This document shows, piece by piece, positions 1-8,948 of a DNA stretch of 29,748 nucleotides. A program made the position numbers and the translations under genes. The stretch's first letter is position 1, and each line of letters starts with the position of its first letter. The notes under the pieces are model-generated. The model searched no databases, was not told the origin of the DNA, and saw nothing but the letters and a program-made list of their open reading frames with translations. This DNA comes from an uncultured Phycisphaerales bacterium (GTDB lineage Bacteria > Planctomycetota > Phycisphaerae > WQYP01): the NCBI GenBank assembly GCA_903868035.1, contig CAIPTQ010000372.1, forward strand, positions 1-29,748. Reading direction: 5' to 3'.

Positions 1-3000
1 GGCCCCGGTCAGAATCTGGGTGCCCGAGCCGATGAAGGCCACGCTGGCGGCCGTCAAAGTGCCGGCAAACGTGTAGACGTTGGGACTGGCCACGTTGATG
101 CTGATGGTGCCGAAGTTGAGGGCCTGGCCCTTGTTGGCATTGGCCGTGTCATCCAGGCCGCCCACGGATTCCGAGAAGGTCTGGGCGTTCACCACGCCCG
201 TGTTGTTGATCTTCAGGACCGAATTGGGCGAGAAGACATTGTCCAAGCCCGCATAGAGCGTGTTGGTGGTGATGGGCGTCGGGCCGTTGTACGTGGCGCC
301 CGTGCCGTTGAACATCACCGCACCGGTGCCGATGAGCGTCAAGCCGCCGTCGGCGCCGGTGGTGTTCGACGAGAAGGGACGACCCAGGCCCAGGCTGTAG
401 CCGGCCGTGTCGATATAGGCCCCGCCGGTCCCGATGCTCATCACCAGGTTGGTGGCGGTGGGCAGGAACGTGGCGGTGGCCTGCGTGGCCACGATGCGTC
501 CGCCGTCAAGCCTGAAGGTCGTGACCGCGGTGTTGTTGTTCTTGGTATAGCTGCCGGCGGTGACCGTGCCGCCGATGACGTACAGATTCGACGCCGTCGC
601 CTGGCCGTCCAGTTCAAAGTTCAACTGGCCGAGCTGGATGCTCGAGTGGTCGACCGTGAGGGTGTTCACGGCATTGGTCCCGCCGGTAGCGCCCAGGGTC
701 AGGCCGCTGCCCACCGCGCCGCCCAGGAAGTTCCCGCCGTTGGCAAGCGCCATGGTGGCCGGATCCGAACTATTGATGATTTGCGCGCCGTTGGTCAAGG
801 TGAGGTTGAGATTGCGGCTGGCGCCGGCGGTTTCCGAACGGCCCAAAACGAGTTGCGTGCCCTCGAAGCCCGAAAGGGCGGGTATAGTTCCTACGGTGAT
901 CTTGGCGCTGGGGCCGTCAAAGACAATGTTACCCTGCGTTATCAACATGATGCTGCCGTTGACATAATTGTTGGCGGTCCCCGTCCACACGCCGGTGACG
1001 GTGGCGGTGCCGCTGCCCGTCACGCGGGCGCGGAATTGCGAACCCGTGCCGGACTCATACATGGTGCCGGAGAACGTGGCATTGCCGTTGGGCAGTTCCC
1101 ACGCGTAGCTCGTTGAAGTCGTGGGGAATAGCAGCACATTCGCGGCGAGGTTCACGCCACTGCCGACGATAATCCCGTCCGCCACATTGCCGATGAGCTG
1201 CGTGCCCGCCGGCAGCGCCGTGCTGGTGTTCACATAGACAACTCCGGCCCCGACGAAGAACGACCCGGTGTAGGAACCCGTTCCGTTGAGCGTCAACGAC
1301 CCGCCGCCGGTCTTGATGACCGACAGCGCGCCGGCGCCGTTGGTCAGCGTGCCGCCGAGGGTGGCCGCCGCGCTGTTGGCGATGTTGAGGGTGACCGGCG
1401 CGCCGCTGATATTGGTGATGATGCCCGCGTTGCTAAAGGCGTTGATGGTCACGTTGTTGCCGCCCAGGTTGAAGTTGCTGCCATCGGCGACCAACAGTCC
1501 CGTCGGGGTCCAGACCGCGGCCGGGCCGACCGTGACGGTGCCGCCGGCCACGTTGACGGTGCCGGTGAAGGCGCCCTGGCTGGCGGTCAAAGCGTTGTCC
1601 CAAGTCAACTGGCTGGCGGTGCCCGCGTTGATCAACTGGCCGCTGCCGGAGAGCCCGCCGGCCAGCGCCGACAGGTTGAACGTGCCGGAACGATTGACCA
1701 CCAGGGTGCCCGCGTCGGTAATCGTGCCGCTGCCAAACGAGCCGGTCGTCCCGCCCACACCCAACTGCAGGGTGGCGCCGGAAACGATGGTGCCGTTGGC
1801 GGTAATGTTATTGTTGGCCGACAGAATCAACTTCGAGACGCCCGCTACGGACAGGGTGGAGGTGGTGCTGGGGGTGCTAATGACCCCCGCGATCGTCAGG
1901 GAGCCGGCGGTGTTGTTGAAGTTGACCCGGGTGGGGGAAAGCAGCGTGATCGGGGTGCTGATGGAGTTGGTGCCATAGGTTACCTGGATGACGGCCTGGG
2001 CCGCGCCGGCATCCATGGTCAGCGTGCCATTGCCGAGGATGGACCAGGCGGTGCTGTTCTGACTGCCGGCATCAAGGAACAACTGGCCGATATGCGCGCT
2101 GGTGGAAGCGCTCAGGGTCACGGCACCGGGTGTCACGGGGCCGGAGGGTGCGATGAAGTTGCCGTCGAACTTGGCGATATCGCCCAACAGGCTGGGAATA
2201 TTATAGTTCCAGTTGCTCGAAGCCCCCCAGTTGCCGCCGCCGCTGGTCAGCCAAGAGGAGATGTACTGGGTGGAAAAGATGACCCAAATGCTGCTGCTGC
2301 TGGGGCTGCCGGAGATGTTGAAGTTCGCCGCGGTGACGCCGGCGGGGGAGATGGGATTGAAATTGCCCACGACGAAATTGGACATGCTGCCCTGGGTGAC
2401 GCCGCCGCTATAGCCGGTGATGACATTGATGCCTGAGAACACCTGATAGGAGCCGGAAAGCGCGAAGAAGGGGGCGCCGGTGGTGTCGTACATGTTGACG
2501 ACAATGTTCGATGCCAGGTTCAGCGTGCCGTTCGCCAGAATATTGATGACGTCGCTGGTATTGGGCGAGCCGGCCTGCAGGGTCAGGTTGAGCGTGGCGC
2601 CCGCATTGAAGGTCAGGCTCTGGGCCGCGATCATGCCCATCGTGGTCCGGGTGCCCGGTTCCAGGATGGCGCCGCTGGGCACCACAATCGCCGATGAGAC
2701 CGTGCCCGTGCCGGCCAGCGTGGCGCCCCGGGACAGCGCGATCGCGCCGTTGACGGTGCCGCCGCTGGACAGGAAGAAGGTGCCGCCGGCGTTGACGGCG
2801 ACGTTCTGGGACAGCGAACCGGTGACGGTGAGGCTGCCGCCATACACGTTCACCGGGCCGAGGGTGCCGCCTTGCGCGGCGATGTTGACCAAACCCCCGT
2901 TGACGTTTAATCCCGAGAAATTGTTGGCGCTGCTGGAGAGGATCAACGTGCCGACCCCCTGTACCGTCATGATCTTGGAGCCGGTGATCGCGCCGGAGAT

Positions 3001-5796
3001 CTGCAGGGAGCCCGTCGAGTTGTTAAGGCTGACGATCGTGGGCGACAGCAGTTCCATGGCGGCCGAGATGCTGTTGTTGCCGGCGCCCGCATTAATCGTC
3101 GCCGGTGCGAACGCGCCGTGGTCCATGACCAGATGATCATTGCCTGGCGCAAGATTCCAATTGCCGCTCACGCCGGCGGTGTCGAGGGTGAGGACGCCCA
3201 GGTGTACGCCGGAGGTGCCGGTGGTGCTGCTCACGCTAACCGTTCCGGGCGCGGAGATCGTGCCGTTGAAATTGGCCCGGGAGACACCACTCGTGATGCC
3301 GGGAATGCCGATGCCGGCGGTCCAGTTATTCACGTCGCTCCAATCGCTGCCCGGGCCGGTCCAACCGGAGGTGAGGGCCTGGAGATTGGAACCGGAAATG
3401 TTGAGCCAAATGCTGCCGGAGTTGTAGGTGAAATAGACCGAGGCGCCGCTGTCGGGGTTGAGATTGAACGGGTAGAAATCAGTCAGAACGCCGGAGGGCG
3501 AAGGGCCGGAATACTTGCCGGGCGTGATGACGTCGACATTCGAGAATACCTGATAGACGCCGTCGATCAAGGAGGCATAGGCTGAACTGGTATTGTTGAT
3601 GTCATATATGTTCACAAAAATGTTGCCCGTCGTCGGCAGGTTCAGGACGCCGTCCGGGAAAATGTTGATGACATCGGTCTGCGCCAGCGGCCCCGACAGG
3701 GACAGGTTGAGGACCGAGTTCGACTGGAACGTCAAGTTCTGGAAGTTGATCGTGCCCAGCGTGTTCCGCGTGCCCGGTTCCATGATGCCCCCGGCGCCCA
3801 CGACCACGGTCCCGACCGTGTTGCCGGAGCCCGTGATCATCCCGCCGCTGAGCACCATGACCGAGTTGTTGGCCGTGCCGGTATTGGTCAGATACGTGCC
3901 GCCGTTGTAGACGTTGATGTTATTCGTTGAGGGCGTGTAGCCCGTGACCGTGAAGGTGCCGCCGGAGGTCACATTCACCGCGCCGGTGCCCAGGGGCGTG
4001 CCGCCGGTGGCGCCGACGCGCAGCGTGCCGGCGGCCACGGTGGTCCCGCCGGTGTAGGTGTTGTTGTTGTTGGTGATGATCACCGTGCCGGTGCCGGTGA
4101 GGGCCGTGGCGTTGGCCGTGCCCGCACCGGTGCCCGGCAAAACGCCCGTGCCGATGATGAGCGCGCCCGCGCCGCTGATGGTGCTCGGAACCGTGAGCGA
4201 TCTGCCGGCCGTGGCGGCCAGGGTGCTGTTGCCGCCCAGGAGGATCACCGAACGCCCGGTCATGGTCAGGTTCGTCGCGGGATTGGCCACCAAGGCTCCG
4301 CCCGAGAAGTTCAGTTGCGCCGCGGTGGCGGCCGCGCCCAGCGCGTCGTTGCTGTTGGCCACCATGAAACCGCTGACGAAGTTCGTCTGGCCGGTATAGG
4401 TGTTGACGCCGTTCACCACCGTCGTGCCCGTGCCCGCGTAGGTCATGATGCCCGAGCCGGTGCGCACATTTACAATGACCGAATTGAGGATCAACTCGCC
4501 CAGGGTGTTGTTCTGCCAGATCACCATGTCGCCGGAGTTGTTGTCGCGGCTTGTGTCAAAGAGGTCCGAGGTGCTGATGGTGGAGTTGAAGGTGCCCACG
4601 TTGGGGGTCACCAGAATGCTGCCAATCCCCCACACCCGGCTCCCGCCCATGGTATTTGTCATCGGAGAATTGAAGCGCACGCCCAGAACGACGCGGTTGC
4701 TGCCGCTGGTGGGACTCATGGTCCCGGCGACGTCAATAATCTGGTTGACGGTGCCGCCGGGATCGGCGGTGGTATAAAGGCCGGCGATGGTGTAGGCCGG
4801 AACGACATTTCCGCCCGCCAGGCCCGCAAAATCATAAAGTCCCCACGTCATGAACGCTTCCTTCTGGAAACCGGTCGCTCCGGTGCCGGTCGAAGTTCCA
4901 TCGATCAACCCGCCATTGCTGGTCACGCCCGAGGTCGTGGATGCGTTAATGACGGTGTTCGTGGTGTCCGCGTTGATCACCATGAGTGAACCCATGCCGG
5001 TCTTGTTCAACTGGCCCAGATTCAGCGTAATCGTTCCGCCCACGCCCGCCAGCAGGTTCAAACTCACCAGGCCCTGCCCCCCGAATGATGTTCGCGCTAG
5101 GGTCTGGCTGCTGTTGGCATTCGCGGATCCCACGATATTCCAGGTTGACGGGCCCGTCAGCGTCAGGGTGCTGGCCGCGGCCAGGATATTGCTCGCCGGC
5201 GCCGTCGAGGCGGCGAAATTCATCAACAGCGTGCCGGCATTCAAAGTCAAGGTCCCGGCATTGGTGCTCGCGCCGGTGAGCGTCAATAATCCCGTACCCG
5301 TTTTGTTCACCGCGACCCCCGTCCCCGAAATGCCGCCCGAAATGAGCAGCGACGTTCCCGCCCCGACATTCCACGTCTGGTTCGCCAGAAGGTTCAGCCC
5401 GGCATTCACCGACAGATTCACGGTGGACGCCGACATGTCAATGCCGGCGCTGCCCAGCGTCAGGATGTTCGTGGGATCGGTGATCAGGATGCTTTGCGCG
5501 GGATTCAATACCTGAAGCCCGGCCCAACTATTGGCGGCGCCTGGGCCCACGGCCCAGTTGAAACTATTGTTGACTGAGCCCAGCAGGGTGTTGTTGAAGA
5601 CGGCGATGTCCCCGGGTCCGGGTGCGTTGCCGCCGACCCAGGCGCTTGGGTCCGTGAGCGCCATATTCGTGTCGTCGAGCTGAATTTGATCGGCCTTGGC
5701 ACGCGGCGCCAAGCTGGTAACACCTAGGACCGCCATGGCCAGCATCGCGCCAACCTGAATCTTAGACACACCGCGGGAAAGCTTGCGATTCAACAT
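1..5796 (-). CDS. Giant secreted beta-helix protein with autotransporter-associated strand repeats (5' part; runs off window)
   Basis: The frame is open from ATG at 5796 to the left window edge, giving 1,932 codons with no stop in the lines I translated, so the C-terminus is missing. Start: AGGTGG at 5802-5807 sits 5 nt upstream. Residues 1-35 form a Sec signal (basic MLNRKLSRG, hydrophobic core, likely cut after AKA). The rest is Gly/Thr/Asn/Val-rich with repeated strand units such as KTGTGLLTLTGASTNAGTL and NNNTYTGGTTVAAGTL, which match the autotransporter-associated beta-strand repeat (PATR) consensus and predict a long right-handed beta-helix. Segments like DWSDVNNWTAGIGIP (near 3345) resemble the W-S-x-x-x-N-W blocks common in planctomycete and verrucomicrobial surface proteins. 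A roughly 370-residue module is duplicated (see findings). Family members usually end in an anchor (PEP-CTERM or autotransporter barrel); that end lies outside the window. A surface or matrix role is inferred; no catalytic motif was seen. Confidence 0.88.
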   Translation of the reverse strand, partial: MLNRKLSRGVSKIQVGAMLAMAVLGVTSLAPRAKADQIQLDDTNMALTDPSAWVGGNAPGPGDIAVFNNTLLGSVNNSFNWAVGPGAANSWAGLQVLNPAQSILITDPTNILTLGSAGIDMSASTVNLSVNAGLNLLANQTWNVGAGTSLLISGGISGTGVAVNKTGTGLLTLTGASTNAGTLTLNAGTLLMNFAASTAPASNILAAASTLTLTGPSTWNIVGSANANSSQTLARTSFGGQGLVSLNLLAGVGGTITLNLGQLNKTGMGSLMVINADTTNTVINASTTSGVTSNGGLIDGTSTGTGATGFQKEAFMTWGLYDFAGLAGGNVVPAYTIAGLYTTADPGGTVNQIIDVAGTMSPTSGSNRVVLGVRFNSPMTNTMGGSRVWGIGSILVTPNVGTFNSTISTSDLFDTSRDNNSGDMVIWQNNTLGELILNSVIVNVRTGSGIMTYAGTGTTVVNGVNTYTGQTNFVSGFMVANSNDALGAAATAAQLNFSGGALVANPATNLTMTGRSVILLGGNSTLAATAGRSLTVPSTISGAGALIIGTGVLPGTGAGTANATALTGTGTVIITNNNNTYTGGTTVAAGTLRVGATGGTPLGTGAVNVTSGGTFTVTGYTPSTNNINVYNGGTYLTNTGTANNSVMVLSGGMITGSGNTVGTVVVGAGGIMEPGTRNTLGTINFQNLTFQSNSVLNLSLSGPLAQTDVINIFPDGVLNLPTTGNIFVNIYDINNTSSAYASLIDGVYQVFSNVDVITPGKYSGPSPSGVLTDFYPFNLNPDSGASVYFTYNSGSIWLNISGSNLQALTSGWTGPGSDWSDVNNWTAGIGIPGITSGVSRANFNGTISAPGTVSVSSTTGTSGVHLGVLTLDTAGVSGNWNLAPGNDHLVMDHGAFAPATINAGAGNNSISAAMELLSPTIVSLNNSTGSLQISGAITGSKIMTVQGVGTLILSSSANNFSGLNVNGGLVNIAAQGGTLGPVNVYGGSLTVTGSLSQNVAVNAGGTFFLSSGGTVNGAIALSRGATLAGTGTVSSAIVVPSGAILEPGTRTTMGMIAAQSLTFNAGATLNLTLQAGSPNTSDVINILANGTLNLASNIVVNMYDTTGAPFFALSGSYQVFSGINVITGYSGGVTQGSMSNFVVGNFNPISPAGVTAANFNISGSPSSSSIWVIFSTQYISSWLTSGGGNWGASSNWNYNIPSLLGDIAKFDGNFIAPSGPVTPGAVTLSASTSAHIGQLFLDAGSQNSTAWSILGNGTLTMDAGAAQAVIQVTYGTNSISTPITLLSPTRVNFNNTAGSLTIAGVISTPSTTSTLSVAGVSKLILSANNNITANGTIVSGATLQLGVGGTTGSFGSGTITDAGTLVVNRSGTFNLSALAGGLSGSGQLINAGTASQLTWDNALTASQGAFTGTVNVAGGTVTVGPAAVWTPTGLLVADGSNFNLGGNNVTINAFSNAGIITNISGAPVTLNIANSAAATLGGTLTNGAGALSVIKTGGGSLTLNGTGSYTGSFFVGAGVVYVNTSTALPAGTQLIGNVADGIIVGSGVNLAANVLLFPTTSTSYAWELPNGNATFSGTMYESGTGSQFRARVTGSGTATVTGVWTGTANNYVNGSIMLITQGNIVFDGPSAKITVGTIPALSGFEGTQLVLGRSETAGASRNLNLTLTNGAQIINSSDPATMALANGGNFLGGAVGSGLTLGATGGTNAVNTLTVDHSSIQLGQLNFELDGQATASNLYVIGGTVTAGSYTKNNNTAVTTFRLDGGRIVATQATATFLPTATNLVMSIGTGGAYIDTAGYSLGLGRPFSSNTTGADGGLTLIGTGAVMFNGTGATYNGPTPITTNTLYAGLDNVFSPNSVLKINNTGVVNAQTFSESVGGLDDTANANKGQALNFGTISINVASPNVYTFAGTLTAASVAFIGSGTQILTGA
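1861..3680 (-). repeat. Two diverged copies of a ~370-residue module inside the giant beta-helix protein
   Basis: Matching landmarks recur about 1.1 kb apart on the minus strand. NIFVNIYD (near 3605) pairs with NIVVNMYD (near 2490). YQVFSNVDVIT (3555 downward) pairs with YQVFSGINVIT (2448 downward), exactly 1,107 bp apart. GVHLGVLTLD pairs with SAHIGQLFLD. NNSISAAMELLSPTIVSLNN pairs with TNSISTPITLLSPTRVNFNN. Order is conserved, so this is one duplicated unit rather than chance low complexity. Exact module borders cannot be set by eye. Confidence 0.75.
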
Positions 5797-6443
5797 GTGA
5801 GCCACCTAAAAAAAGGGCCGAATTTATTTTAATTCAACAAAAAGTTGAGTGAATAGCGGGTTATTTGCTCCAAAATAGCCTATACCAAGTCAGTCAAAGA
5901 GGTGTCAGCCAAGTCGGTAGACCTGAAATGATCCGGTAAAAAGCCGTAGTGAATGCACTTACAGCACTACCTATCAAAAACTTAGCACCACTTCAGGGTC
6001 TGTCAAAAACTTTTTCCGCAATTACTTAAAATATTTGGTGACAACACTTATGGCGTTTTTCGCTCCAACGTATTTTGCGTCCGATAAATTTGCTAATATC
6101 AATTTACCCAAACCCACATGTTCGAACCTCCCACCTTCTTTACTGCCCATATTATTCGCAATGCAATGACTTTTTTGCAACGCCCAAATCGGTGGCCATT
6201 ATGGATGCTTTGGTCCACTTGTGAACCCCGAGCCAAGACTGGTTGACATGTGGTGAGGACGATAACGTGGTGCGGCACGGTTGTGTTACGGAGGATGGTA
6301 ATCTGGGGGGTTTGTTACATTAGCGAAGACTCTGATGTGTCAGGCCAGGATGACTCCACATAGAGTGAAGCCTCCGTACGCCTCCCCCACACGTTCTGGT
6401 GTGATGACCCCCCCGTTCAGAAACGCTTCCCGTAAACGACCTG
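5797..6443. other. AT-richer intergenic stretch without a recognisable gene
   Basis: About 650 bp between the giant protein's start codon and the tRNA terminator. It is clearly richer in A and T than its surroundings, with runs of A and T near 5803-5835 and 6003-6060. No open frame with a plausible ribosome site or recognisable product was seen on either strand. The left third probably holds the promoter and leader of the giant protein; the right third (about 6240-6440) returns to mixed composition and shows nothing I can name. Confidence 0.6.
5979..6006 (-). promoter_or_regulatory. Candidate sigma70-type promoter for the giant beta-helix protein
   Basis: On the minus strand a perfect TTGACA (6001-6006) is followed by 16 nt and TAAGTT (5979-5984). 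A TG one base before the -10 gives an extended -10 (TGcTAAGTT). Transcription would start near 5972, leaving an untranslated leader of about 175 nt. The -10 matches the consensus only partly, and another TTGACT lies nearer the gene without a well-spaced -10, so this is a moderate call. Confidence 0.35.
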
Positions 6444-6480
6444 CGCAATAAACAAAGCAGCCCGGAAAGACCCGGGCTGC
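6444..6480 (-). terminator. Rho-independent terminator of tRNA-Arg
   Basis: Perfect 9-bp stem GCAGCCCGG (6457-6465) with CCGGGCTGC (6472-6480) and a 6-nt loop. Read on the minus strand it is followed by TTTGTTTATT. The plus-strand side has no T tract, so it works for the minus strand. It begins about 25 nt after the end of the tRNA. Confidence 0.8.
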
Positions 6481-6505
6481 CGCACCGAAAAACTACCCAT
6501 CCACA

Positions 6506-6579
6506 TGCGCCCGGCAGGAGTCGAACCTGCAACCTTCTGATCCGTAGTCAGATGCTCTATCCAATTGCGCTACGGGCGC
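6506..6579 (-). tRNA. tRNA-Arg (anticodon ACG)
   Basis: A 74-nt cloverleaf on the minus strand. The acceptor GCGCCCG pairs perfectly with CGGGCGC, with discriminator A at 6506. The T arm carries GGTTCGACTCC. The anticodon loop CTACGGA is at 6541-6547, with ACG at 6543-6545; A34 is normally deaminated to inosine so that the tRNA reads CGU, CGC and CGA. The D stem GCGC/GAGC contains one G-A mismatch. CCA is not encoded (the next bases are TGTGG), so it would be added after transcription. Confidence 0.97.
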
Positions 6580-6689
6580 CAGAGAGTCGGGTATTATTGC
6601 AGACCGGGCGTCAAATTCAAGCGCCTGGAAAAAGTTATCGGTTCCGCCCGGCTCCGCCCCGTACCCGCCCCGTTCACGCGCCGCCCCGC

Positions 6690-7466
6690 TCAACTGCTCG
6701 CGGAGGTGTAAAAGCGCAGCGCCCATTTCCAGAACAGGCGCGACAGGATCAACAGGCCCGCGGCCAGGGCGGCTTCGAAGATGAGAAACCGCGGTGCCGC
6801 CGTGCCGCGCATCAGTTCGGCGGGGATGGTGGTCAGGAAGGCGACCGGGAGGATGAAGGTCAGGAAGAAGCCGACGGCGGGGTGATAGGCGGCGATGGGG
6901 TATTTGCCGGCCTCGATGAAGGAGCGGAGCACTTCGGTGGCATTCCAGATTTTTGTGAACCAGATCGTCGTGGTGGCGACCATGAACCATAGCGCATACA
7001 GGATGAGGATCGACAGCAGCACGGAAAGCACCCCCAGCGGATACGCCTGCCAGGCCAGCGGAATCCGCGGCCCCGCATAGCCGATGAGGGCCAGGGCGAA
7101 GAGAATATTGGGAAATCCCCACGGCGTGAGGTTGCGCGTCGAAACTTGAAGCTGCACATCCAGCGGTTTAAGGAGGATGAAATCGAGCGTGCCCCGCTGG
7201 ACGTGGGCGACGATGCGCGACAGGTTCGGCGACAGCGCCGAGGCGGTGACGCCGTCGAGCAGGGTGAAGAGGGCCACCACGAGATAGGACTCATCGCGGC
7301 TCCAGCCGGCGAAGCGGTAGTTTTTGGAGTACAGGATGTTGACGGTGAGCAGCGTGCCGGCAAGCTGGCCCACGCAGTAGAGCGTGGAGGTGATGAAGTT
7401 GGCCCGGTATTCCATTTCCGAGGCCAGGGAGGTGAGCCAGAAGCGTTTGAGGGTGCGGAGGAGCAT
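6690..7466 (-). CDS. ABC-2-type transporter permease (258 aa)
   Basis: An integral membrane protein starting MLLRTLKRFWLTSLASEMEY. The family (ABC-2, COG3694/DUF990-like) is suggested by the short N-terminal helix with the E-x-x-Y-R-A-N-F pattern, by five or six hydrophobic segments spread over the length, and by the central R-G-T-L-D-F-I-L-L-K-P-L-D motif typical of these permeases. Such proteins form the membrane part of an exporter with an ATPase and usually a second permease; neither is adjacent, so partners must be encoded elsewhere. I chose the ATG at 7466. An in-frame ATG at 7508 would add 14 residues encoded by the intergenic repeat and is unlikely. No clear Shine-Dalgarno is visible. 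The substrate is unknown. Confidence 0.82.
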   Translation of the reverse strand: MLLRTLKRFWLTSLASEMEYRANFITSTLYCVGQLAGTLLTVNILYSKNYRFAGWSRDESYLVVALFTLLDGVTASALSPNLSRIVAHVQRGTLDFILLKPLDVQLQVSTRNLTPWGFPNILFALALIGYAGPRIPLAWQAYPLGVLSVLLSILILYALWFMVATTTIWFTKIWNATEVLRSFIEAGKYPIAAYHPAVGFFLTFILPVAFLTTIPAELMRGTAAPRFLIFEAALAAGLLILSRLFWKWALRFYTSASS

Positions 7467-7484
7467 GGGGGAAGCGTATGGGAC

Positions 7485-7530
7485 CAATGAGCAATGAGCA
7501 ATGAGCAATGTTCAATCAATGTTCAATGAT
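7485..7530. repeat. Heptameric tandem array, unit CAATGAG/CAATGTT
   Basis: CAATGAG occurs three times (7485-7505), then CAATGTT (7506-7512), a truncated CAAT (7513-7516), CAATGTT (7517-7523) and CAATGAT (7524-7530). The CAAT core recurs every 7 bp except for the one 4-bp unit. The array lies between the divergent permease and prsW genes and ends at the base before the prsW -35 element. Confidence 0.9.
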
Positions 7531-7558
7531 TTGACTGGCGCAGAGGAGAGCGTATTCT
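7531..7558 (+). promoter_or_regulatory. Candidate sigma70-type promoter for the PrsW-family gene
   Basis: TTGACT (7531-7536), a 16-nt spacer and TATTCT (7553-7558). Transcription would start near 7565, giving a leader of about 27 nt that contains GGGGAGAG (7581-7588). The -35 begins immediately after the last unit of the heptamer array. Confidence 0.5.
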
Positions 7559-7591
7559 TACGCATGACACTTCTGACTGTGGGGAGAGTCC

Positions 7592-8947
7592 ATGATGATC
7601 GAATTTACCTGTACCTGCGGCAAGTCCTTGCATGCCCCCGAAGGTTCGGAGGGGCGGAAGGCGCGGTGCCCCCGGTGCGGGAGCATTGTCACGGTGCCGG
7701 ACGGCGGCGGCCTGGGGACGACGGCGGATCATCACATGCAGACCAGCGCCCCGGCCATGCCGCCACCGCCGATGCCGGCGGCAGCGCCCGCGCGGGCGCC
7801 CGCATCCAGATACGCGGCACCGGCTGACCCCCTGCTATCTCCGCGGTATGCCGCACCGCACCACACCTCGCTCCGGCGGTTCACGTATTTGTTGCTGCTA
7901 CTGGCGTTGATTCCCCTGGTGCTCTCGACCTTTTTCCCGCGTGAGAGCCATGGGGAGGAACTGCTCGAAGCCATTGCCAAGCACCCGGAAATCATTGCGC
8001 GCGCCGAAAACAGCGACATGTCGGTGGACCAGCTAAAGACGGAACTTTTCAACACCTTGCCGAATCACCACGTCACGGGGGCATTGCTGGCGTATGATTC
8101 CCACGCCCAGTGGCTCATGGCCCTCGCGGCGGCCGCGGCCTATTTCACCTTTCTCCTGCTCGTGTTTCCCAAGGCCTCCCGGTACTCCAAGGGGTTGCTG
8201 TTCGCCGGCCTCTTCACCGGCACGGCGGGCATCATCCTCCTGCTGGCCTTCCAATGGGCCGCGTTTCACATGCCCCTGATCATCCCCCGCGGCATCATTG
8301 GCCTGGTACTGTTGGTGGTCAAACTCATCGGCTGGTCGTACAGCCTGGCCGACGATCCCGACAGCAATTTCTTCCTCTCCTTTCTCGGTTACACCTGCGG
8401 CGTGGGCCTGTGCGAGGAAATCGCCAAGGCCATCCCCATGCTCTGGCGCATCAAGACCGCGCCCGGCGATGAAGATGCGTCTTGGAATTCGCTCATGCTC
8501 TGGGGCCTGGCCTCGGGGATCGGCTTCGGCATCGCCGAGGGCATCATGTATTCCGGCCGCTATTACAACGGCCTGGCCGGCGCGGACATGTACTACACCC
8601 GCTTCATCTCCTGCGTCGTGCTGCACGCCATGTGGGCGGGGGCCGTGGGCATTTCCATCTACCGCCGCCAGGGCGATCTGATCAATGCGGACAACAACTG
8701 GTCGTATTTCCTCAATGTCGTGCTCATCATCATCGTCCCGATGGTGTTGCACGGGCTTTACGACACGCTGCTGACCAAGGACCACGATGTCTGGGCTTTG
8801 GTGGTGGCGCTGGCCACGTTTGTCTGGCTGGCGTATCAGATTGAACGCCAGCAGCGGGCCGAGCCGGTGGGCGGCGGGGGAGAATCCGCGCCATCCCGGC
8901 AGGGTGATCCTTTTCTCATTTCCAGCGGCGCGCTACCACGATCCTAG
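7592..8947 (+). CDS. Zinc-ribbon/PrsW-family intramembrane metalloprotease (451 aa)
   Basis: Residues 1-35 are a zinc ribbon with two CxC/CxxC pairs (C7, C9, C26, C29). A Pro/Ala-rich linker (about 50-90) follows, then seven or eight hydrophobic segments (about 97-115, 173-192, 200-222, 232-250, 260-285, 300-320, 336-356, 370-392, 400-416). The PrsW signature is complete: EEIAK with E275/E276, FGIAEG with E316, LHAMW with H345 and LHGLYD with H387. These are the residues expected to bind zinc and catalyse membrane proteolysis. In Bacillus, PrsW cleaves an anti-sigma factor; here the substrate is unknown. GGGGAG at 7581-7586 fits either ATG 7592 or ATG 7595. The tail is Gly/Ser-rich. The stop lies 1 nt from the stop of the convergent GH27 gene. 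Confidence 0.88.
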   Translation: MMIEFTCTCGKSLHAPEGSEGRKARCPRCGSIVTVPDGGGLGTTADHHMQTSAPAMPPPPMPAAAPARAPASRYAAPADPLLSPRYAAPHHTSLRRFTYLLLLLALIPLVLSTFFPRESHGEELLEAIAKHPEIIARAENSDMSVDQLKTELFNTLPNHHVTGALLAYDSHAQWLMALAAAAAYFTFLLLVFPKASRYSKGLLFAGLFTGTAGIILLLAFQWAAFHMPLIIPRGIIGLVLLVVKLIGWSYSLADDPDSNFFLSFLGYTCGVGLCEEIAKAIPMLWRIKTAPGDEDASWNSLMLWGLASGIGFGIAEGIMYSGRYYNGLAGADMYYTRFISCVVLHAMWAGAVGISIYRRQGDLINADNNWSYFLNVVLIIIVPMVLHGLYDTLLTKDHDVWALVVALATFVWLAYQIERQQRAEPVGGGGESAPSRQGDPFLISSGALPRS

Positions 8948-8948
8948 G

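Noticed and set aside
560..5515. Several 100-230-codon plus-strand open frames
   Set aside because: They lie opposite the uninterrupted giant beta-helix frame, which has a signal peptide and repeats.
6243..6262. Plus-strand TTGACA as a possible promoter
   Set aside because: No -10 at acceptable spacing and no plus-strand gene downstream before the tRNA.
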